Below are positions 60,679 through 64,000 of a stretch of DNA of 64,000 nt, piece by piece (positions within the stretch are counted from its first letter, which is position 1; every line of letters starts with the position of its first letter). Source of the stretch: Pseudalkalibacillus hwajinpoensis (GTDB lineage: Bacteria; Bacillota; Bacilli; Bacillales; Guptibacillaceae); assembly GCF_039851965.1 (NCBI RefSeq), contig NZ_CP156674.1, forward strand, positions 1,550,001 to 1,614,000, in the 5' to 3' direction. The position numbers and the translations under genes were made by a program. The notes under the pieces were generated by a model, which did no database searches, had not been told where the DNA came from, and saw only the letters and a program-made list of their open reading frames with translations.

Positions 60679-61377
60679 CTATCCCTGATTGTTCTGCATA
60701 TAAACTTCCTCAAATGGTTGCACAACAACAAATCCATCACCTTCAAATTTCATTTGAATGGATTCCCCGCTCCCTCTTCCCAAGAAGGACTTCAATGAAA
60801 TATCTGTTTGGAAATTAGGTTCAAGATGTCCTGACCAAGCAACTGTAGCATTCGGGTCTGTTATAACTGGCTTGCCCGGTGTCACACGGATGGTTAGTGG
60901 TTCATAATGACTTGTAATGGCAATCATGCCAGGTCCTTTACAGGTGACGTTAAATAACCCACCTGCCATCATCCCGGTAATTCGCTTCATCATCCTAATG
61001 TCCCATTCAATACCTGACTCGAATGCAAGGAGATCATTCCCATTCACACTAATCGATTCTCCTTGCTGTAAATGTAAAATAGAGATTTTCTTCCCGGCAT
61101 CCGCGAGATATAATTTTCCATTCCCATCTGCTTTCATTAGGGAAGCACCCTCGCCTGTAAATGCCTTCTTAAACATTTTACCAAGTCCATGTTCAAGAAT
61201 TCCTTCTCTCTCAAATTTGATCTGGCCGTTGTATGTAATCATAGCTCCTGACTTTGCCCATACGCGTCCATTTAAATTCACCTCAAGCATACGAGGAGTT
61301 TCGAGTTCAAAGAACCCCTCTCCTTTATCTTTCTGTTCAGTTGACTTTAAGAATTCCTCAATAGAATAGCGATTCAA
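60679..61377 (-). CDS. AIM24 family protein
   Basis: 232 residues with FFELETPRMLEVNLNGRVWAKSGAMITY (in part), EGILEHGLGKMFKKAFTGEGASLMKADG and SLKSFLGRGSGESIQMKFEGDGFVVVQP, the TIGR00266/AIM24 pattern of a trimeric beta structure. Function in bacteria is unknown. GGGAGAGATG precedes the start; the GNAT gene follows. Confidence 0.9.
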   Translation of the reverse strand: MNRYSIEEFLKSTEQKDKGEGFFELETPRMLEVNLNGRVWAKSGAMITYNGQIKFEREGILEHGLGKMFKKAFTGEGASLMKADGNGKLYLADAGKKISILHLQQGESISVNGNDLLAFESGIEWDIRMMKRITGMMAGGLFNVTCKGPGMIAITSHYEPLTIRVTPGKPVITDPNATVAWSGHLEPNFQTDISLKSFLGRGSGESIQMKFEGDGFVVVQPFEEVYMQNNQG

Positions 61378-61521
61378 CGGTCATCTCTCCCTTCTACTAC
61401 TTCATACGATTTTAAGGACTAATTCGTTTCAATCTTTTGTTATTTCTTTCAGTTAGAGTTGTTTGCAAATCCACTATTAGGGGTAAAGTAACGCTAATAA
61501 CCATGTAATGGAGGAATGTTC

Positions 61522-61929
61522 ATGATTATCGTATATGCAAGTATTTCCATTATTGTTCTTTCCCTTGCCTATCTTGGATACATAGCTGTTAAAAATCTTA
61601 AGGAAACGAAGCAGTCTATTAATGATCTTTCAGAAACAGCAGCAAGGTTCCAAGAAAAAGTTGATCAAATTAACACTGAAACAAATCAGCTAACTGAAAC
61701 TACAACACAAATTTCTGAAGGCATCCAAACAAAGAAAGAAACCGTTCAGGGCGTTATTCAAACTGCAAAAGCAACACCTGCACCTTTCAAAAGGCTTATC
61801 TCATCTATTAATAACACACCAAATCCTCAACGTGAGACCTCTGACTCTGAAATCACTGAAATTGGTGATAAGCTCATCGATTTGTGGGGCCGCTACCGCG
61901 TTAAACGAAAGACAAAACAAGCGGAGTAA
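61522..61929 (+). CDS. DUF948 membrane-anchored coiled-coil protein
   Basis: 135 residues from ATG 61522 (an ATG two codons earlier is too close to GGAGGA). One membrane helix at 2-22, then a coiled coil (KETKQSINDLSETAARFQEK...TTQISEGIQ) and a basic end. DUF948 proteins are related to general stress protein YtxG. A terminator follows. Confidence 0.85.
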   Translation: MIIVYASISIIVLSLAYLGYIAVKNLKETKQSINDLSETAARFQEKVDQINTETNQLTETTTQISEGIQTKKETVQGVIQTAKATPAPFKRLISSINNTPNPQRETSDSEITEIGDKLIDLWGRYRVKRKTKQAE

Positions 61930-61951
61930 GGGCATAGCCCTTACTTTTTTT
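61925..61951 (+). terminator. Rho-independent terminator
   Basis: AGTAAGGGC-ATA-GCCCTTACT then T-run; its first arm includes the stop codon of the DUF948 gene. Confidence 0.9.
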
Positions 61952-61981
61952 CGTCCAAATTTCTAATTAGGTGGTCTATTT

Positions 61982-63481
61982 ATGAAGCAAACGAGACAAA
62001 TTATTTTTTTCCTGCTCATGACAACTTCTCTCTATATTATTTTTTTTACATCCTTATCTCAAGAAATGAAATGGTTCTCAGGATTCCTCTATATTGCAAT
62101 CCTTATGTCAATCCTATTTGTACTTTTACTTGAAGGACGTTCTCCATATAAAACCCTTCTCTGGATTTATGTATTAATCTTCTTTCCGATTATCGGCTAC
62201 GTATTCTTTCTATTTTCTGGCCAACTTGAGGTAAAAGGACATTTATTTAAAGAGAAGCGAACGAATGGACTTGAATTCTTCAAACAATACGTCAATTTCC
62301 CAGCCTCCGATCAATGGTATGAGTTGACAGAGCGGAACCAAAACTTTTCAAATTTAATTGCGACGATGGTATCAAGCCCGATTAGCATGCGTTCAAGTAC
62401 GAAGCTTTTACTAAATGGAGGCGAGACTTTCTCTACTATTAAAGAAGAAATTAGTAAAGCAGAAACCTATATCCATATGGAATATTATACGTTCCGTTCA
62501 GATAAGTTAGGGACTTCAATTATTAACTTACTTGTACAAAAAGCAAAAGAAGGCGTTGAAGTAAGAGTCCTTTATGACTCAATTGGTAGTCATAATCTTT
62601 CAAGGGCTTCTAAAAATGCTTTAAGAGATGCAGGCGCTAAAGTTCAGCAATTTCTTCCGATAAAATATGGGTTTGTGAATCAAACCGTTAACTTCCGTAA
62701 TCACCGTAAAATCATCGTAATTGATGGAAAAGCAGGCTTTGTCGGGGGTCTCAATATTGGCGATGAATATGCGGGTGATATGAACAACATGCGGTACTGG
62801 CGTGACACGCATCTTCTTGTGAAAGGTGAAATACTCTCCGCACTGCACGGCGTTTTCCTAATGGACTGGTCATATATGTGTGGAGAAGAACTGCTCACAG
62901 GTAAATATCTTGAAACATACGACGTAAAAGGAGATGGTGGTACTCAGCTCGTTGCAAGCGGACCGGATACAAAACGTGGCGCGATGTCAGATCTGTACTT
63001 TAGTTTAATTACCAATGCAAGAGAACGCGTATGGATTGCAACACCTTATTTTGTTCCAAATAAAGCGATTCGAACGGCACTCGCAATGGCCTCGATGAGA
63101 GGAATTGACGTTAAGCTCATCGTTCCTGAAATTAGTGATGGATTTCTAACACAATACGGAACGAGGTCATACTTCTCAGAGCTGCTAGATAATGGCGTAG
63201 AAATTTATATGTACCAGAGGGGTTTCCTTCATCAAAAAATCATGATTGTTGATGATGACCTCGCTACTGTTGGGACGGCAAATATGGATATGCGCTCATT
63301 GAATTTGAATTTTGAAGTGAACTTATTTCTTATTCAAGCAAGTACTGTTAGCGACTTGTTGAAAGCCTATAATAATGACTTAAATGATTCTATTAAAGTG
63401 ACGAAAGATTCCTATAGTGAGCGTGGATTGATGCACCGCACTAAGGAATCATTCGCAAGGCTTTTCTCACCTGTACTTTAA
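61982..63481 (+). CDS. cls: Cardiolipin synthase
   Basis: 499 residues with two N-terminal membrane helices and two phospholipase-D HKD motifs: NHRKIIVIDGKAGFVGG (about 239-255) and HQKIMIVDDDLATVGTAN (about 417-434). It condenses two phosphatidylglycerol molecules to cardiolipin at the inner membrane face. Its last four bases overlap the end of the converging GNAT gene, so no terminator fits between. Confidence 0.95.
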   Translation: MKQTRQIIFFLLMTTSLYIIFFTSLSQEMKWFSGFLYIAILMSILFVLLLEGRSPYKTLLWIYVLIFFPIIGYVFFLFSGQLEVKGHLFKEKRTNGLEFFKQYVNFPASDQWYELTERNQNFSNLIATMVSSPISMRSSTKLLLNGGETFSTIKEEISKAETYIHMEYYTFRSDKLGTSIINLLVQKAKEGVEVRVLYDSIGSHNLSRASKNALRDAGAKVQQFLPIKYGFVNQTVNFRNHRKIIVIDGKAGFVGGLNIGDEYAGDMNNMRYWRDTHLLVKGEILSALHGVFLMDWSYMCGEELLTGKYLETYDVKGDGGTQLVASGPDTKRGAMSDLYFSLITNARERVWIATPYFVPNKAIRTALAMASMRGIDVKLIVPEISDGFLTQYGTRSYFSELLDNGVEIYMYQRGFLHQKIMIVDDDLATVGTANMDMRSLNLNFEVNLFLIQASTVSDLLKAYNNDLNDSIKVTKDSYSERGLMHRTKESFARLFSPVL

Positions 63482-64000
63482 AGAGGCCATTCTCTTTTCA
63501 AAAGTGAATGCATGATTAAATCCATATAAGCTCCTCCAGCGTACACATATTCTCGAAGTAATCCTTCTTCCTGAAACCCAAGTCTTTTCACAAGTTTACG
63601 TGAAGGCAAATTATTGGGATGAATGAGAGCGCCAATCCGATTTACATGAAGATGATCAAAGGCAAAGGGAATGATGGCAGACATAGCTTCCGTCATATAC
63701 CCTTTGCCTTCTTCATCTTCGTTAAGTTCATAACCCATCTCAATTCGTCTCACCCGTTTAGCACGATTATGAAAACCACAAGTGCCAATTATCTCGCCAT
63801 TGTCTCGTCGCTCGATTCCCCATCGGAAAACCTGTTGATTTTCAAAACCATTACGAAAGCTCATTACCATGCCTTCTGCTTCTTCTAACCCTTCCATAAC
63901 ATCACTACCGTAATATTTCATTGTATGGGGATTCGAAAAAATCGATAGTAAAACCAGGATATCTCCATCATTTAATTCTCTTAACTTCAATCGATCAGTA
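63478..64000 (-). CDS. GNAT acetyltransferase, RimJ/RimL type, start beyond window edge
   Basis: The frame is open to base 64000 and reads TDRLKLRELNDGDILVL at the edge, the usual near-N-terminal block, so the true start lies outside. Internal TTG 63990 is not the start. Further motifs are NEDEEGKGYMTEAMSAIIPF and NLPSRKLVKRLGFQEEGLLREYV. About 174 residues are visible. Confidence 0.85.
   Translation of the reverse strand, partial: TDRLKLRELNDGDILVLLSIFSNPHTMKYYGSDVMEGLEEAEGMVMSFRNGFENQQVFRWGIERRDNGEIIGTCGFHNRAKRVRRIEMGYELNEDEEGKGYMTEAMSAIIPFAFDHLHVNRIGALIHPNNLPSRKLVKRLGFQEEGLLREYVYAGGAYMDLIMHSLLKREWPL

Overview
The window is about 64 kb of a moderately AT-rich Gram-positive chromosome with tight operons, strong AGGAGG-type ribosome binding sites and frequent TTG/GTG starts. 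Its gene content points to an aerobic spore-former of the Bacillaceae: a gerA-type germination operon, spore-coat transglutaminase, SigX/RsiX, ClpE with CtsR boxes, GsiB-like repeat proteins, an argS T-box and a YhcY/YhcZ/YhdA block in Bacillus subtilis order. The genus cannot be fixed from the window. There is no rRNA, tRNA, CRISPR array, phage or complete insertion sequence; it reads as ordinary chromosome with several decaying genes. Layout: (1) 1-5462, a ketone-body / 3-hydroxybutyrate operon (scoA, scoB, GntP permease, hydroxybutyrate dehydrogenase, thiolase running off the left edge) preceded by a PAS-AAA-HTH sigma-54 activator; the 236-bp gap holds a near-consensus -24/-12 promoter, three TTCC-N8-GGAA palindromes and two cre-like sites. 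(2) 5704-12748, an ABC exporter operon with an 800-residue membrane-anchored protein, a GNAT enzyme and small unknown proteins. (3) 12923-17969, universal stress protein, Ktr potassium channel, YhcYZ-like two-component system and FMN reductase. (4) 18022-28042, gerABC operon, a Thermus-type isocitrate dehydrogenase with a consensus SigA promoter overlapping a cre, SCO1, an ArsR regulator, NUDIX, a CDF metal exporter, three tiny membrane proteins, a CzrA-like regulator with its operator, and ctaG followed by a 131-bp structured repeat. (5) 28203-36568, a zinc-finger protein, argS with T-box, a Ger(x)C relic, an ECF sigma factor with a membrane tail, a frameshifted amidase, a DUF2087 regulator and the first of two orphan OppBC-type permeases. 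(6) 36591-48753, the second permease, coat transglutaminase with an unknown partner, a frameshifted MFS transporter, sigX-rsiX, a tandem-repeat protein with an Sm-like segment, overlapping small ORFs and an MDR oxidoreductase. (7) 48788-52158, a two-gene operon of an ATP-grasp ligase and a 656-residue protein with a papain-like Q/C/H/N pattern, the best candidate here for an undescribed system. (8) 52410-64000, a decayed membrane-protein gene, clpE, selU, small stress proteins, duplicated gsiB-like genes, a macrodomain protein, AIM24 with a frameshifted GNAT gene, cardiolipin synthase and a GNAT gene cut by the right edge. Regulatory logic visible in the DNA includes sigma-54 plus CcpA control of acetoacetate use, CcpA control of isocitrate dehydrogenase, CtsR control of clpE, SigX-type promoters before both ECF sigma genes, palindromic operators before three ArsR-family genes and SigB-like promoters before two stress genes.
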